Assembly: GCF_001905725.1 (NCBI RefSeq)
Contig: NZ_LIWB01000001.1
Span: 927,871 to 991,870, forward strand
Length of the DNA stretch: 64,000 nucleotides
Direction: 5' to 3'
DNA from: Streptomyces sp. CB02400
Lineage (GTDB): Bacteria > Actinomycetota > Actinomycetes > Streptomycetales > Streptomycetaceae
The position numbers were made by a program, and so were the translations under genes. Shown in pieces: positions 16,855-25,088 of this stretch (its first letter is position 1; the number at the start of each line of letters is the position of its first letter). The notes below the pieces were generated by a model, which saw only the letters and a program-made list of their open reading frames with translations, had not been told where the DNA came from and made no database searches.

Positions 16855-18023
16855 TGACCGAGACCCTCGGACGGGCCGGCTCCGCCGCGCGTGACCGTGC
16901 GGACGGGGCGGCGAAGAACCCGCTCGCCGACGTGGCCCACAGCGAGGCCGCCGACCGGCTCAAGGCCGAACTGCAGGACTACCTCGCGGCCCAGGCCACC
17001 CGGCTGCTGACCGGCCTCGGCCACAAGCTCGGCGAGACCACGAACAAGCTCAACGACATCGCCGAGGGCAACAGTCCGGGCTTCGCCAAGCTCGCCCTCG
17101 ACGGCGGCCGCAAGATCGCCGAGGGCAAGAGCCCGCTGCGCAGCGCCGTCGAACTCGGCGCCTCACGGGCCAAGGACAACGTGATGGGCGCGCTGAAGGG
17201 TCTGGGCGGCGGCAAGGGCAAGCGCAAGAAGTCCGCAGGCCAGAAGCCCACCGTCATCATCGAGCACATCGACGTCGGGGTCCCGCTGCGCACGGCGTAC
17301 GACCAGTGGACCCAGTACCAGGACTTCAGCACCTTCGCCAAGGGCGTCAAGAGCGCCAGTAAGTCCGACGACACCACGTCGGACTGGCAGGCGAAGATCT
17401 GGTGGTCCAACCGCAGCTGGAAGGCGAAGACCACCGAGCAGGTCCCCGACGACCGCATCGCCTGGTCCTCGGAGGGCGCCAAGGGCACGACGAGGGGCGT
17501 CGTCTCCTTCCACCGCCTCGCCGACAACCTCACCCGGGTCCTGCTGGTCATCGAGTACTACCCCTCGGGCCTCTTCGAGAAGACGGGCAACATCTGGCGC
17601 GCCCAGGGCCGCCGCGCCCGGCTCGACCTGAAGCACTTCGCCCGCTTCATCACCATCAAGGGCGAGACCGAGGACAGCTGGCGGGGCGAGATCCGCGACG
17701 GCGAGGTCGTCCGCAGCCACGAGGACGCCCTCGCCGAGGAGGAGGACGAGACCCCCGCCGGCGACCGCGAAGAGGAAGAGGAGCCCGAGGGCGAGTACGA
17801 GCAGGAGCCCGAGGACGAGCCGGAGCCCGAGGACGAGCCGGAGTCCGAGCCCGAGGACGAGTACGAGGACGAGGACGAGTACGAGCCCGAGGACGAAGAG
17901 GGAGAAGAGGAAGAGGCACCGGAGGCAGCCGAGGAGTCCGAGGAGGACGAGTACCCGGAGGACGAGTACACGGACGAGGACGAGGTCGATGACGAGCGGT
18001 CCGAGAGCCGGAGCCGCCGATGA
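16854..18023 (+). CDS. gvpZ: gas vesicle cluster protein GvpZ, SRPBCC domain with acidic tail
   Basis: A 389-residue three-part protein. Residues 1-125 are helical and basic at the end (KGKRKKSAGQK); about 130-265 form an SRPBCC/START-like (polyketide cyclase/dehydrase) domain with VIIEHIDVGVP and YDQWTQYQDFSTFAKGV; from about 295 an acidic tail of EPEDE repeats follows. ATG 16854 is preferred to GTG 16851 because GGAGGTGA at 16840-16847 lies 6 bases before it. Encoded between gvpY and gvpJ. Not part of the minimal haloarchaeal/cyanobacterial gvp set; possibly an assembly chaperone, by inference. Confidence 0.82.
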   Translation: MTETLGRAGSAARDRADGAAKNPLADVAHSEAADRLKAELQDYLAAQATRLLTGLGHKLGETTNKLNDIAEGNSPGFAKLALDGGRKIAEGKSPLRSAVELGASRAKDNVMGALKGLGGGKGKRKKSAGQKPTVIIEHIDVGVPLRTAYDQWTQYQDFSTFAKGVKSASKSDDTTSDWQAKIWWSNRSWKAKTTEQVPDDRIAWSSEGAKGTTRGVVSFHRLADNLTRVLLVIEYYPSGLFEKTGNIWRAQGRRARLDLKHFARFITIKGETEDSWRGEIRDGEVVRSHEDALAEEEDETPAGDREEEEEPEGEYEQEPEDEPEPEDEPESEPEDEYEDEDEYEPEDEEGEEEEAPEAAEESEEDEYPEDEYTDEDEVDDERSESRSRR

Positions 18024-18361
18024 CGACCCCCAGCCGGCTTCCCGAGCCGTACGGCCAGGGCAGCGGCGCCAATCTCGCCGACATCCTGGAAAGGGTGCTC
18101 GACAAGGGCGTCGTGATCGCGGGTGACATCCGCATCAACCTGCTGGACATCGAACTCCTCACCATCAAGCTGCGCCTCGTCGTCGCCTCCGTCGACAAGG
18201 CGAAGGAGATGGGGATCGACTGGTGGGAGTCCGACCCGGCGCTCTCCTCGCGCGCCCGGCGCGACGAACTGGCCAGGGAGAACGCGGAGCTGCGCGAACG
18301 GCTGGCCCGGCTGGAGGAACTGGGGCTGGAGCCCCGCCGCGCACAGGAGGAGGGCCCGTGA
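18020..18361 (+). CDS. gvpJ: gas vesicle protein GvpJ (GvpA/J family)
   Basis: A 113-residue GvpA-like protein: LADILERVLDKGVVIAGDI and NLLDIELLTIKLRLVVASVDKA form the amphipathic core, and an Arg/Glu-rich helix (ARRDELARENAELRERLARLEEL, seen as ARENAELRERLARLEEL) follows. GvpJ is a minor component thought to act at the vesicle tips or in nucleation. ATG 18020 overlaps the gvpZ stop by 4 bp, and its stop overlaps the gvpL start. Confidence 0.9.
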   Translation: MTTPSRLPEPYGQGSGANLADILERVLDKGVVIAGDIRINLLDIELLTIKLRLVVASVDKAKEMGIDWWESDPALSSRARRDELARENAELRERLARLEELGLEPRRAQEEGP

Positions 18362-19143
18362 CCGGACTGCGGTACGTCTACGCGGTCTGCCGCCCCTACG
18401 GCACGCCGCTCCAGGCACAGCTGACCGGAGTCGGAGGCGATCCGCCCCGGCTGCTGACCCACCACGGCCTGGTGGCCGTCGTCAGCCACGTGCCCGAGGC
18501 GGACTTCGCGGAGGAACCGCTGCGCGCGCATCTGGAGGACCTCGACTGGCTGACCGCGGTCGCCCGCGCCCACCAGGGCGTGATCGACGCGCTCACCACC
18601 GTCACGACCCCGCTGCCGCTGCGGCTCGGCACCGTGTTCCGCGACGACAGCGGCGTACGGACCATGATGGAGGCGCGCGAGGAGAGCTTCCGGCGCACCC
18701 TGGACCGGCTGGAGGGCCGGGTCGAGTGGGGCGTCAAGGTCTACGTCGAGTCGGACCGGACACCGGATGCCCCCGCCGCGCCCGTGCCCGCGCCGAAACC
18801 GGTGTCCGGCCGGGACTATCTGCGGCAGCGGCGGGAGCGGACGAAATCGCAGGACGATCTGTGGCAGCGCGCCGAGACGTTCGCGACCCGGCTGCACGAG
18901 ACCCTCTCCGGGGCCGCCGAGGACTGCCGGCTGCACGCACCGCAGAATCCCACGCTCTCCGGCGCCTCCGGGCGCAATGTGCTCAATGCCGCCTACCTCG
19001 TCCCCCGTGTGGAATCCGAGGAATTCGTGGAAAAGGTGGAGCGTACGAAGGACGGCGCGCCCGGAATACGTGTCGAACTCACCGGGCCCTGGGCGGCCTA
19101 TTCGTTCGCCGGTGAGGAAATCGCCGAGGAGGAGGGCCCGTGA
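18358..19143 (+). CDS. gvpL: gas vesicle protein GvpL (GvpF/L family)
   Basis: A 261-residue second GvpF/L protein. LRYVYAVCRPYG opens the fold; LPLRLGTVFRDDSGVR and VEWGVKVYVE match the corresponding GvpF segments, and RNVLNAAYLVPRVESEEFVEKVE with GPWAAYSFAGEE ends it. A charged insert (RDYLRQRRERTKSQDD) separates the two halves. GTG 18358 with AGGAGGAG upstream, overlapping gvpJ. Its presence together with gvpF is typical for Streptomyces clusters. Confidence 0.9.
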   Translation: MTGLRYVYAVCRPYGTPLQAQLTGVGGDPPRLLTHHGLVAVVSHVPEADFAEEPLRAHLEDLDWLTAVARAHQGVIDALTTVTTPLPLRLGTVFRDDSGVRTMMEAREESFRRTLDRLEGRVEWGVKVYVESDRTPDAPAAPVPAPKPVSGRDYLRQRRERTKSQDDLWQRAETFATRLHETLSGAAEDCRLHAPQNPTLSGASGRNVLNAAYLVPRVESEEFVEKVERTKDGAPGIRVELTGPWAAYSFAGEEIAEEEGP

Positions 19144-19328
19144 CCGTCGTCGAACGCCGCGAAATAGCCCTGGTGGACCTGCTCGACCGGCTCCTGGCCG
19201 GCGGGGTCGTCATCAAGGGGGACATCACGCTGCGCATCGCGGACGTCGACCTGGTCCGTATCGACCTCAACGCGCTCATCAGCTCGGTGAACGCGCGGGT
19301 CCCGTCCCCCTTCGAGGAGTCGCTGTGA
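19140..19328 (+). CDS. gvpS: gas vesicle protein GvpS (small GvpA-like)
   Basis: A 62-residue minimal GvpA-family protein: IALVDLLDRLLAGGVVIKGDI and RIADVDLVRIDLNALISSV are the core, with almost no tail. GTG 19140 overlaps the gvpL stop and has GGAGGAGG upstream; its own stop overlaps gvpK. Third GvpA paralog in the cluster, probably a minor structural component. Confidence 0.88.
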   Translation: MTVVERREIALVDLLDRLLAGGVVIKGDITLRIADVDLVRIDLNALISSVNARVPSPFEESL

Positions 19329-19657
19329 CGGCCGCCCCCGACGACCGGCACGTCGAGCCGCACATCGAGCCGCACGGCAGCCGGCGCAGAAGCCTGGACC
19401 TGGAGCCGGACACGGTCGAACGCGACCTGATCAAGCTGGTGCTCACCGTCGTGGAGCTGCTGCGCCAGCTCATGGAGCGGCAGGCGGTGCGCCGGTTCGA
19501 CGAGGGGGACCTGACCGAGGAGCAGGAGGAGCGGGTCGGGCTCACCCTGATGCTGCTCGAGGACCGCATGGCGGAACTGCGGAACCGCTACGGACTGCGG
19601 CCCGAGGACCTGAATCTGGACCTCGGGCCGCTCGGACCGCTGCTTCCCCGGGACTGA
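19325..19657 (+). CDS. gvpK: gas vesicle protein GvpK
   Basis: A 110-residue GvpK: LDLEPDTVERDLIKLVLTVVELLRQLME (seen as VERDLIKLVLTVVELLRQLM), RRFDEGDLTEEQ and ERVGLTLMLLEDRM are hallmarks, ending in LGPLGPLLPRD. Required for vesicle formation in studied species. GTG 19325 overlaps gvpS. Last gene of the cluster; a strong terminator follows 5 bp after the stop. Confidence 0.92.
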   Translation: MTAAPDDRHVEPHIEPHGSRRRSLDLEPDTVERDLIKLVLTVVELLRQLMERQAVRRFDEGDLTEEQEERVGLTLMLLEDRMAELRNRYGLRPEDLNLDLGPLGPLLPRD

Positions 19658-19662
19658 GCCCC

Positions 19663-19701
19663 GGAAAAGGCCCCTGGGACTCGGTCCCAGGGGCCTTTTC
19701 C
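19663..19701. terminator. bidirectional terminator after gvpK
   Basis: A perfect 18-bp inverted repeat with a TCG loop whose arms begin and end with GGAAAA and TTTTCC, so a T-run follows the GC core on both strands. It lies between gvpK and the convergent small hydrophobic protein gene and can serve both. Confidence 0.9.
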
Positions 19702-19707
19702 GTCATC

Positions 19708-19878
19708 TCACCACCGGTACCAGCGGCCCCTGCCCCCGCCCGCCGACGTACTGCGCATGAAGAACCCCAGAAGCCACACGATCAGAACCGCCAGAGCGAT
19801 CCACCAGAGAACCTTTACCGCGAATCCGGCGCCGAAAAGGATCAGCGCCAACAGCAGGACCAGAAGAATGGGAACCAT
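19708..19878 (-). CDS. small hydrophobic membrane protein (56 residues)
   Basis: A 56-residue protein with two hydrophobic stretches, VPILLVLLLALILFGAGFAV and VLWWIALAVLIVWLLGFF, and a short basic Gly/Arg/Trp tail (GRGRWYRW). ATG 19878 has a GGAGGTT ribosome site 6 bases upstream and the stop TGA is at 19708-19710. Too short for routine ORF cut-offs, but codon use, site and topology support it. Similar tiny hydrophobic proteins are common beside Streptomyces stress genes. Function unknown. Confidence 0.75.
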   Translation of the reverse strand: MVPILLVLLLALILFGAGFAVKVLWWIALAVLIVWLLGFFMRSTSAGGGRGRWYRW

Positions 19879-19892
19879 AATGTCAACCTCCT

Positions 19893-19906
19893 GACATCCT
19901 GATGTC
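19893..19906. promoter_or_regulatory. palindrome GACATC-CT-GATGTC before the small membrane protein gene
   Basis: A 14-bp interrupted palindrome just upstream of the ribosome site of the 56-residue protein gene; a third GACAT lies between the site and the start codon. It could be an operator or a leader hairpin. No regulator is recognised. Confidence 0.35.
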
Positions 19907-19920
19907 CCGGAAAACGCGGT

Positions 19921-20742
19921 TCAGGCTTCCTTGCGGCAGAGAATCTCGCCGTGCAGCACGCTGAACCAGCCGTCTTCCCGGCCGCCCCATTCCCGCCACG
20001 CCCCGGCCACTTCCCGCAACTGCTGCCGGGTGGCGTGACCGCCGTCGACCGCCCGCTCGGCATAGGCCGACGCCACGGTGCGGTCCGCCCACAGGCCGCT
20101 CCACCACGCCCGCTCCCCGGCGGTCGAGAAGGTCCAGGTGCCGGAGGTCGCGGTGACGTCCGTGAAGCCCGCGGCGAGCGCCCAGGACTTCAGCCGCCGC
20201 CCGGCGTCCGGCTCGCCCCCGTTGGCCCGGGCCACCCGCCGGTAGAGGTCCAGCCAGTCGTCCATGCCCGCCGACAGGGGATACCAGGTCATCGCCGCGT
20301 AGTCCGAGTCCCGGACGGCGACGAACCCGCCCGGCCTGGTCACCCGCCGCATCTCGCGCAGCGCCCCCACCGGATCACCCACGTGCTGGAGCACCTGATG
20401 GGCGTGGACCACACAGAACGTGTCGTCCGGGAAGTCCAGCGCGTGCACGTCCCCCACCGCGAAGTCGGTGTTCGTCAGCCCTCGCTCGCCGGCCACCGCG
20501 CGGGCCTGCTCCAGGATCCCCGGCTCCCGGTCGAGACCGGTGACGTGCCCGTCGGGAACGAGCCCCGCCAGATCCGCGGTGATGGTGCCGGGTCCGCACC
20601 CGATGTCCAGGATCCGCATGTGGGGCTTGAGCACCCCGAGGAGATACGCCGCCGAGTTCTCGGCGGTCCGCCAGGTGTGCGACCGCAGCACCGACTCGTG
20701 GTGGCCATGCGTGTAGACGGCGGTCTCCCGCGCTTCCGGCAT
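19921..20742 (-). CDS. class I SAM-dependent methyltransferase
   Basis: A 273-residue methyltransferase of the UbiE/Methyltransf_11 type. RILDIGCGPGTITADLA (motif I) near residue 43 binds SAM, VTGLDREPGIL is motif II, FPDDTFCVVHAHQVLQHV the middle motif and MRRVTRPGGFVAVRD motif III. The C-terminal third is Trp-rich and probably forms the acceptor site. ATG 20742 has GGAAGGGG upstream. Divergent from the ABC-F gene; the acceptor molecule is unknown. Confidence 0.9.
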   Translation of the reverse strand: MPEARETAVYTHGHHESVLRSHTWRTAENSAAYLLGVLKPHMRILDIGCGPGTITADLAGLVPDGHVTGLDREPGILEQARAVAGERGLTNTDFAVGDVHALDFPDDTFCVVHAHQVLQHVGDPVGALREMRRVTRPGGFVAVRDSDYAAMTWYPLSAGMDDWLDLYRRVARANGGEPDAGRRLKSWALAAGFTDVTATSGTWTFSTAGERAWWSGLWADRTVASAYAERAVDGGHATRQQLREVAGAWREWGGREDGWFSVLHGEILCRKEA

Positions 20743-20851
20743 GACGAACCCACCCCTTCCACTCTCGTAGGAGGGCCCTCACGCTACGCCCGACAGCCGC
20801 ATGATGAGATGCATGTTTCACATACTGGACGACGCTCCGGTCGAAACCCGT

Positions 20852-20881
20852 TTGCCACCTGTGCCGACGACCCCGCACAAT
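20852..20881 (+). promoter_or_regulatory. candidate leaderless promoter of the ABC-F gene
   Basis: TTGCCA at 20852-20857, 18 bases, then CACAAT at 20876-20881, which ends 7 bases before the ATG at 20889. No ribosome site lies between, which fits a leaderless message. Both hexamers deviate from consensus. Confidence 0.4.
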
Positions 20882-20888
20882 CCCCACC

Positions 20889-22508
20889 ATGGGTCATCTG
20901 GAAGCCGCGCACCTCGAGTACTACCTCCCCGACGGGAGGGCGCTGCTGGGCGATGTCTCCTTCCGGGTGGGGGAGGGGGCCGTCGTGGCCCTCGTCGGAC
21001 CCAACGGCGCGGGCAAGACCACCCTGCTGCGCCTCCTCGCCGGCGAGCTGAAGCCGCACGGCGGCTCCGTCACCGTCACCGGCGGCCTCGGCGTCATGCG
21101 CCAGTTCGTCGGCTCCGTGCGGGACGCCACGACCGTACGGGACCTGCTGGTGTCCGTGGCGCAGCCCAGGATCCGCGAGGCCGCCCGCGCCGTCGACGCC
21201 GCCGAACACGCGATCATGACCGTCGACGACGAGGCCGCCCAGCTGGCGTACGCGCAGGCCCTCGCCGACTGGGCCGAGGCGCGTGGGTACGAGGCCGAGA
21301 CGCTGTGGGACATCTGCACCACGGCCGCGCTGGGCGTGCCGTACGAGAAGGCGCAGTGGCGCGAGGTCCGCACCCTCTCCGGGGGCGAACAGAAGCGCCT
21401 GGTCCTCGAGGCGCTGCTGCGCGGCACCGACGAGGTGCTGCTGCTCGACGAGCCGGACAACTACCTCGACGTACCCGGCAAGCGCTGGCTGGAGGAACGG
21501 CTCGCCGAGACCCGCAAGACCGTCCTCTTCGTCTCCCACGACCGCGAACTCCTCGCCCGCGCGGCCCGGAAGATCGTCTCCCTGGAACCGGGCCCCGCGG
21601 GCGCCGACGCATGGGTGCACGGCGGCGGCTTCGCCACCTTCCACCAGGCCCGCCAGGAACGCTTCGCCCGCTTCGAGGAACTGCGCCGCCGCTGGGACGA
21701 GAAGCACGCCCAGCTCAAGAAGCTGGTCCTGACGCTGCGCCAGGCCGCCGAGAACAGCACCGACATGGCGTCCCGCTACCGCGCCGCCCAGACCAGGCTG
21801 CGCAAGTTCGAGGAGGCGGGGCCCCCGCCGGAGCCCCCGCGCGAGCAGGACATCAGGATGCGTCTCAAGGGCGGCCGTACCGGTGTACGCGCCGTCACCT
21901 GCGAGGGGCTCGAACTCACCGGCCTGATGAAACCCTTCGACCTGGAGGTCTTCTACGGCGAACGGGTCGCCGTGCTCGGCTCCAACGGCTCCGGCAAGTC
22001 CCACTTCCTGCGCCTGCTCGCCGGCGACGGCGTGGCCCACACCGGGCACTGGAGACTCGGCGCGCGCGTGCTGCCCGGCCACTTCGCGCAGACCCACGCC
22101 CACCCCGAACTGCTGGGCCGCACCCTCCTGGACATCCTGTGGACCGAACACTCCCAGGACCGGGGCGCCGCCATGTCACGCCTGCGCCGGTACGAACTGA
22201 CCCAGCAGGCCGAGCAGACCTTCGACCGGCTCTCCGGCGGCCAGCAGGCCCGCTTCCAGATCCTGCTCCTGGAACTCCAGGGCGTCACGGCCCTGCTCCT
22301 CGACGAGCCGACCGACAACCTCGACCTGGAATCGGCCGAAGCCCTCCAGGAAGGCCTGGAGGGCTTCGAGGGAACGGTCCTCGCCGTCACCCACGACCGT
22401 TGGTTCGCCCGCTCCTTCGACCGCTTCCTGGTCTTCGGCAGCGACGGCCGCGTCAGGGAGACTCCCGAACCGGTGTGGGACGAACGCCGGGTGGAGCGAG
22501 CGCGCTAG
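20889..22508 (+). CDS. ABC-F family ATP-binding protein
   Basis: A 539-residue tandem ATPase without membrane segments. First domain: GPNGAGKTT (Walker A), LSGGEQKR (signature), VLLLDEPDNYLD (Walker B). Second domain: GSNGSGKSH, LSGGQQAR and ALLLDEPTDNLD, with THDRWFAR as H-loop. The linker (FEELRRRWDEKHAQLKKLV, about residues 255-290) is charged and helical, as in ABC-F proteins that act on ribosomes, including antibiotic-protection and translation factors. Walker A of domain 2 has His in place of the usual Thr after GKS. ATG 20889 seems leaderless. Whether it gives resistance cannot be told. Confidence 0.9.
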   Translation: MGHLEAAHLEYYLPDGRALLGDVSFRVGEGAVVALVGPNGAGKTTLLRLLAGELKPHGGSVTVTGGLGVMRQFVGSVRDATTVRDLLVSVAQPRIREAARAVDAAEHAIMTVDDEAAQLAYAQALADWAEARGYEAETLWDICTTAALGVPYEKAQWREVRTLSGGEQKRLVLEALLRGTDEVLLLDEPDNYLDVPGKRWLEERLAETRKTVLFVSHDRELLARAARKIVSLEPGPAGADAWVHGGGFATFHQARQERFARFEELRRRWDEKHAQLKKLVLTLRQAAENSTDMASRYRAAQTRLRKFEEAGPPPEPPREQDIRMRLKGGRTGVRAVTCEGLELTGLMKPFDLEVFYGERVAVLGSNGSGKSHFLRLLAGDGVAHTGHWRLGARVLPGHFAQTHAHPELLGRTLLDILWTEHSQDRGAAMSRLRRYELTQQAEQTFDRLSGGQQARFQILLLELQGVTALLLDEPTDNLDLESAEALQEGLEGFEGTVLAVTHDRWFARSFDRFLVFGSDGRVRETPEPVWDERRVERAR

Positions 22509-22513
22509 AGGGC

Positions 22514-23626
22514 TCACTTCCAGCGCAGCAGCGCGCCCAGACCGCCGACCGGCGTGTCGTCCCGCACACCCGGTGCCAGGGACACCGACAGCGCGGGCGC
22601 GTCCGTGGCGACCGCCGACCGGATCAGCGCGTCGTCCGCCCGCGCCGACCAGGAGTTCTGCTCACCGAGCACCTTCAGGTCCGTACGCCGCACCGCGAGC
22701 TGGTCCGGATCCTCACCGATCCACACCTCACGGTGCGCGTCGGCCGAGTCCGGCCGGATCAGCAGCTCGTCGATCCGGTGCTCGCGCGCGGCCTCGACCA
22801 GCGCCGGCACGCCCTCCACGGCGCTCGCGCGGCCCTCGTCGTCGGGGCTGCGGGCGGCGAGGAACCGCTCCAGCTCCGCCGCGGCCCGGTCGTGGACGTG
22901 CTCCGCGCGGATCCGTTCCACGTCCTCGTCGAGCAGCCTGCTGCCGGCCCCGCGCGACGCCTCGGCCACCAGGCCGTGCAGCCGCTGCGGCAGCCGTTCG
23001 CGCACGGAGCGCTGCTCACGGTCGTCACCGACCAGGATCAGCAGATCGGCGCCGGTCTCCTCGTGGCAGACGGCGAGCGCGTCGGCGATCTCCGCGGCGT
23101 TGTGCTCCCAGGTGTTCTCCACCCGTAGCTGGAAGTGGCGCTCCGACCAGTCGACGGAACCGGTCCGGTGCAGCGGCCACTGCCGCCCGGTGACACCGCC
23201 GGCGTCGTCCCGGCCGAGCGCGCTGCGCAGTTCGAAGTCCGCACCCCTGCGGTCGACGTACGCGACGATGCACACGGGATCCTCGCCGGCCAGCTCCAGC
23301 AGCGGCGCGACCCGGGGCAGCGGCGCCCACTGGGCCCAGTCGCGCTGCGGGGACCGGGCCAGCGGCGGGTCGAGCACCACCTCGCCGTCCCGGGCGAACA
23401 GCGCGCGGCCGTGCGGTTCGCTGGAGTGCCGCAGATCCTCCAGCGCGCGGCGCACCGCCTGGCAGGTCGCCTCGTCCGCGCCCTGGTCGGCCAGTTCCTG
23501 GGCCATCGCCTGGGCCGTCAGCCGCCGTTCCTGAGGGGTGTGCTCCGTGTGCCGGGAGGTGTCGACGTAGACGGAGGCCCAGGGGCCGGGACGTTCGTAG
23601 AGTGGATGCAGGAAAGCGAGTTCCAT
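22514..23626 (-). CDS. Rv2629-like (baeRF2-type eRF1-fold) protein, probable ribosome-associated stress factor
   Basis: A 370-residue protein of the Rv2629 group, which has an eRF1/Vms1-like fold; actinobacterial members have been linked to ribosome hibernation and, in Mycobacterium tuberculosis, to the dormancy regulon. Signs are ASVYVDTSRHTEH at residues 17-29, VDRRGADFEL, LLILVGDDREQRSVRERL and DELLIRPD. ATG 23626 (GGGAGGGAG site) is preferred over an earlier in-frame start. A SigB-type promoter shares the palindrome GGGTACCC with the divergent DUF6158 gene. Family call moderate; role is inferred from relatives. Confidence 0.75.
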   Translation of the reverse strand: MELAFLHPLYERPGPWASVYVDTSRHTEHTPQERRLTAQAMAQELADQGADEATCQAVRRALEDLRHSSEPHGRALFARDGEVVLDPPLARSPQRDWAQWAPLPRVAPLLELAGEDPVCIVAYVDRRGADFELRSALGRDDAGGVTGRQWPLHRTGSVDWSERHFQLRVENTWEHNAAEIADALAVCHEETGADLLILVGDDREQRSVRERLPQRLHGLVAEASRGAGSRLLDEDVERIRAEHVHDRAAAELERFLAARSPDDEGRASAVEGVPALVEAAREHRIDELLIRPDSADAHREVWIGEDPDQLAVRRTDLKVLGEQNSWSARADDALIRSAVATDAPALSVSLAPGVRDDTPVGGLGALLRWK

Positions 23627-23656
23627 GGCTCCCTCCCGGTTGCCGTTCGGGGTAGT

Positions 23657-23679
23657 GCTTGTACCGGCCGGGCGGGTAC
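23657..23679 (+). promoter_or_regulatory. candidate SigB-type promoter for the DUF6158 gene
   Basis: GCTT at 23657-23660, 13 bases, GGGTAC at 23674-23679. The -10 is perfect; the -35 matches GNNT only and the spacing is one short. Predicted start leaves a leader of about 30 bases before ATG 23719. Confidence 0.45.
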
Positions 23680-23700
23680 CCGGACCGCATGGACACACAC
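23674..23700 (-). promoter_or_regulatory. candidate SigB-type promoter for the Rv2629-like gene
   Basis: On the minus strand GTGT (23700-23697), 15 bases, GGGTAC (23681-23676). The -10 is half of the palindrome GGGTACCC at 23674-23681, which can read both ways. It points to ATG 23626. Confidence 0.5.
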
Positions 23701-23718
23701 GACGAGCGGGGCACCACG

Positions 23719-23976
23719 ATGACCGGAGTCGAGCCGGACCGCCTGGACGACCAGCAGCTCATGAAGGAGCTGGAGACCATCCACCGCACGCGCCACGACA
23801 CACTGCTGTACGGCTCCAACGACGCGCTGCGCGCCCACAACGAGCGGATGGCGCAACTGGAGGGCGAGTACCTGCGCCGCAATCCGCGCCGCCCGGTGGC
23901 CGCGGGCCGCACACGCGAAGGTGCCCGGGAGCGGGGTGCCGCGGACACCACGACACCCACGACTCCGGGCACCTGA
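23719..23976 (+). CDS. DUF6158-type small protein
   Basis: An 85-residue protein: DRLDDQQLMKELETIHRTRHDTLLYGSND is a charged helical core (seen as LDDQQLMKELETIHRTRHDT), AHNERMAQLEGEYLRRNPRR continues it, and the tail is Thr/Arg/Gly-rich. The pattern matches the small Streptomyces proteins annotated as DUF6158, recalled from memory. ATG 23719 is chosen over ATG 23689 because the latter would sit on the transcription start of the SigB-type promoter. Function unknown; probably stress expressed. Confidence 0.65.
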   Translation: MTGVEPDRLDDQQLMKELETIHRTRHDTLLYGSNDALRAHNERMAQLEGEYLRRNPRRPVAAGRTREGARERGAADTTTPTTPGT

Positions 23977-24015
23977 TTCCGGGCCCCGGACCGCTTACGA
24001 GACCTCCTCGGCCCC

Positions 24016-24561
24016 TTACGGGGTCTGCTCGGCCCCGAACACCTCGAGGTACGTCTCGCAGAAGGCCTTCAGATCGTCCGGTTTGCGGCTGGTGACCAGT
24101 TTGTTCGGCCCGTGGTCGCAGACCTTCACCTGCTCGTCGACCCAGGTGGCGCCGGCGTTGCGCAGGTCCGTCCGCAGGCTGGGCCAGCTGGTCAGCACCC
24201 GGCCCCGGACGACGTCGGCCTCGACGAGGGTCCAGGGGGCGTGGCAGATCGCGGCCACCGGCCGGCCCTGTTCGAAGAAGTCCCGCACGAACGCGACGGC
24301 CTTGTCGTCCATGCGCAGGAAGTCCGGGTTGGCCACTCCGCCCGGCAGCACCAGCCCCCCGAAGGAGTCCGCCGACGTCTCGCCGACGACCTCCTGCACG
24401 GGGAAGGTGTCCGCCTTGTCGAGATGGTTGAACGCCTGGATCTTCCCGGGGCTCGTCGACACGAGCACGACTTCGTGACCGGCGTCCACGGCCGCCTGCC
24501 ACGGCTCGGTCAGCTCCACCTGCTCGACGCCCTCGGGCGCGGTCAGGAATGCGATTCGCAT
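24016..24561 (-). CDS. DJ-1/PfpI family protein
   Basis: A 181-residue protein of the PfpI/YhbO branch of the DJ-1 superfamily. LVLPGGVANPDFLR carries the Glu/Gly loop region, AAICHAPWTLVEA holds the nucleophile Cys with the adjacent His, and the start MRIAFLTAPEGVE is the first strand. Relatives are stress proteins with reported peptidase or deglycase activity, the latter debated. ATG 24561 follows a GAAGGGA site. It lies 30 bp upstream of the CBS-domain gene on the same strand, probably cotranscribed. Confidence 0.88.
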   Translation of the reverse strand: MRIAFLTAPEGVEQVELTEPWQAAVDAGHEVVLVSTSPGKIQAFNHLDKADTFPVQEVVGETSADSFGGLVLPGGVANPDFLRMDDKAVAFVRDFFEQGRPVAAICHAPWTLVEADVVRGRVLTSWPSLRTDLRNAGATWVDEQVKVCDHGPNKLVTSRKPDDLKAFCETYLEVFGAEQTP

Positions 24562-24591
24562 GATGGCACTACGTCCCTTCGTTCCGCTCGT

Positions 24592-25017
24592 TCAGCTCTT
24601 CCCGTCCGGTTCCGCACGGCTGATGTCGGCCAGCGCCGAGCCGGGCTCCCGCGCCTCGGCCAGATCGCCGAGACTCACCAGGCCGACCGGCAGACCGCCC
24701 TCGACCACCGGGATCCGGCGTATCGCGTGCTCCCGCATCAGGGCGACGGCCGAGGACACCGGATCGTCCGGGGCGAGCGTCAACGGGTCCGGCGTGCACA
24801 CCGACCCCGCGCTCGTCCCGAGCGGATCCGCGCCCCGGGCGACCGCGCGGACCGTGATGTCGCGGTCGGTGAGCACGCCGACGACCCGCTGCCCGTCCGC
24901 CACCACCACGTCGCCGATGTTCTGGGTGCGCATCAGCTGCGCCGCCTCGACGATCGAGGCGTCCGGGCGTACGGCGACCACGCCCGGAGTCATCACGTCC
25001 TTGACGAACTCGGCCAT
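24592..25017 (-). CDS. CBS-domain protein, HRP1-like
   Basis: A 141-residue pair of CBS domains: VKDVMTPGVVAVRPDASIVEAAQLM (seen as DVMTPGVVAVRPDASIVEAA) with GVLTDRDITVR in the first, and PDDPVSSAVALMREHAIRRI with GLVSLGDLAEA in the second. The layout equals hypoxic response protein 1 (Rv2626c), a DosR-regulated protein of mycobacteria. CBS pairs bind adenine nucleotides. ATG 25017 has a GGGAGGCC site. Its neighbours, the Rv2629-like, DJ-1 and DUF2795 genes, support a dormancy or stress role. Confidence 0.88.
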   Translation of the reverse strand: MAEFVKDVMTPGVVAVRPDASIVEAAQLMRTQNIGDVVVADGQRVVGVLTDRDITVRAVARGADPLGTSAGSVCTPDPLTLAPDDPVSSAVALMREHAIRRIPVVEGGLPVGLVSLGDLAEAREPGSALADISRAEPDGKS

Positions 25018-25088
25018 GACCGAGGGCCTCCCTGTCGATCCCGGCCGCTGGGGCACCGCGGGCCGGCCGCGGTGCCCCGGCGGGCCGG

